A stretch of DNA of 5,925 bases from Sulfuricurvum sp. (GTDB lineage: Bacteria > Campylobacterota > Campylobacteria > Campylobacterales > Sulfurimonadaceae), in assembly GCA_014764075.1 (NCBI GenBank), contig JACXUE010000079.1, positions 1-5,925 on the forward strand. The letters run 5' to 3'. Both the position numbers and the translations under genes were made by a program. This document shows positions 5,047 through 5,925 of the stretch, piece by piece; position 1 is the stretch's first letter; every line of letters begins with the position of its first letter. The notes beneath the pieces are model-generated. The model did not search any database, was not told where the DNA came from, and saw only the letters and a program-made list of their open reading frames with translations.

Positions 5047-5925
5047 AACGAAAAACTTTTTTTATCCCACTTATATTACTGGGCTCAACGCTCTGTGCTG
5101 ATACGATCCACGATTGGCTCGACGCGGCGCATAAAGCCCCCAACCAACACCTCTACGATCTACCCCTAAGTAGTGCAAAACTCCAAAGCGATGCCGCAAC
5201 CGCCGCCCTTTATCCGAAAGTATCGATAATCGCCAATATCGAGCATTTCAATGCCCCCACCAGCTTACGTCCTGTTACCCCCACAGAGACATCCAGCATA
5301 GGTGCTTCCGGCGGAGGGTATCCGTTTGTACAAACCATGACCTCGGCAGGTGCCACGATTTCCATGCCGCTGTTTGTTAAAACGCTCCTTACCAACACCG
5401 AAAAAGCGCGCCAAAACGTCACCTCGCAATCACTTAAACGTCGCATTGCAATCGCCGAGCGGGATGCTACTCTTATCGCTTCTAATGCACGACTGGGGTA
5501 TTTCGAGAACCTCACCTTGGCACTAGAGGCAAAAGAGCGATCCCTCTCCTCAACTCGGGAGTCTCTCCTCATCAAAACCCGCAACGGTCGCGCCGCCGAA
5601 ATCGAACTCATCAAAATCGATGAGCAAATCAACCAGACCCGTCTTAAACTCCAAGAGACCCAAAATAGTATTCTTGATGCCCAAAAAACCATTAGCATCC
5701 TCACCAATAAGCCTATCACCCACTCCGTCTCCATGCGCTTAAGTAAAGAGTTTGACGATCAGAAATATCTCGCCGTATCAGCAAAAGAGCAAGAGATAAA
5801 AATCGCCAATCTCTCAACTCGTGCGGCGAGGGAGTCTCTCTACCCCGCACTCTCAATGAACGGGTTGTATTTTCATCGCTCAGGTGAAGCGTACAACAAC
5901 GGCGATTCCATCTCGCGTGAGTATG
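5043..5925 (+). CDS. TolC-family outer-membrane efflux channel (3' end cut by window)
   Basis: This ORF is open from the ATG at 5043 to the window end, giving 294 codons; TolC-type proteins have about 400-480. It begins with a signal peptide (MKRKTFFIPLILLGSTLCA, cleavage before D20). The layout is that of the outer-membrane factor family: a first repeat with AALYPKVSIIANIEHF, a Gly/Thr-rich turn, then ISMPLFVKTLLTNTEKAR leading into a long, charged, helical hairpin (about 120-235). A second repeat starts near RAARESLYPALSMNG, echoing AALYPKVS in the first. Such proteins form trimeric channels that join an inner-membrane pump through a periplasmic adaptor. Those partners probably lie just beyond the window. 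AAAGAG lies 5 bases before ATG, and the start overlaps the upstream stop (ATGA), so it belongs to the same operon. Confidence 0.88.
   Translation, partial: MKRKTFFIPLILLGSTLCADTIHDWLDAAHKAPNQHLYDLPLSSAKLQSDAATAALYPKVSIIANIEHFNAPTSLRPVTPTETSSIGASGGGYPFVQTMTSAGATISMPLFVKTLLTNTEKARQNVTSQSLKRRIAIAERDATLIASNARLGYFENLTLALEAKERSLSSTRESLLIKTRNGRAAEIELIKIDEQINQTRLKLQETQNSILDAQKTISILTNKPITHSVSMRLSKEFDDQKYLAVSAKEQEIKIANLSTRAARESLYPALSMNGLYFHRSGEAYNNGDSISREY

Noticed and set aside
5210..5734. 174-codon minus-strand ORF
   Set aside because: It is antisense to the TolC-family gene, which has a signal peptide and family repeats. The antisense product is Arg/Ser-rich with no motif or ribosome site of note.

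Overview
The window is an arsenic-resistance island with two divergent operons separated by a short control region. Protein character (a 134-residue thioredoxin-type ArsC, an ArsP/DUF318 permease, small redox thioredoxins), dense gene packing and mid-range base composition suggest a Campylobacterota (epsilonproteobacterial) genome of the Sulfuricurvum/Sulfurimonas kind. That assignment is an inference from sequence style, because no rRNA or housekeeping gene is present.

Left operon, minus strand, 1613 down to 1: a 56-residue single-span membrane protein (1443-1613), a 65-codon ORF that looks like an ArsC with its middle removed in frame (1236-1433), and arsB (1235 to beyond base 1), an ArsB-family arsenite antiporter lacking only its last residues at the window edge. 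No arsA is present, so ArsB presumably works alone on the proton motive force.

Control region, 1614-1721: two sigma70-like promoters face away from each other. Their -35 hexamers contain the two arms of one inverted repeat (ATCAA-N6-TTGAT, 1664-1679). One ArsR dimer bound there could silence both operons.

Right operon, plus strand, 1722 to beyond 5925: arsR, arsC (thioredoxin-coupled arsenate reductase), an ArsP-family permease, a small cytoplasmic CxxC thioredoxin, a CcdA-type transmembrane electron carrier, a secreted CxxC thioredoxin, a thioredoxin-fold protein that has lost both active-site cysteines, and the start of a TolC-family outer-membrane channel. Adjacent genes overlap by 1-4 bases or are separated by at most 14 bases, so this is almost certainly one transcript.

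Working model: ArsC reduces arsenate to arsenite, ArsB exports arsenite, and the ArsP-like permease exports another arsenical, possibly methylated. The small thioredoxin, CcdA and secreted thioredoxin form a thiol relay from cytoplasm to periplasm, and TolC suggests passage across the outer membrane. The coupling of a thiol relay and a TolC channel to an ArsP permease, the cysteine-less thioredoxin, the shrunken ArsC and the tiny membrane protein are the least ordinary parts.
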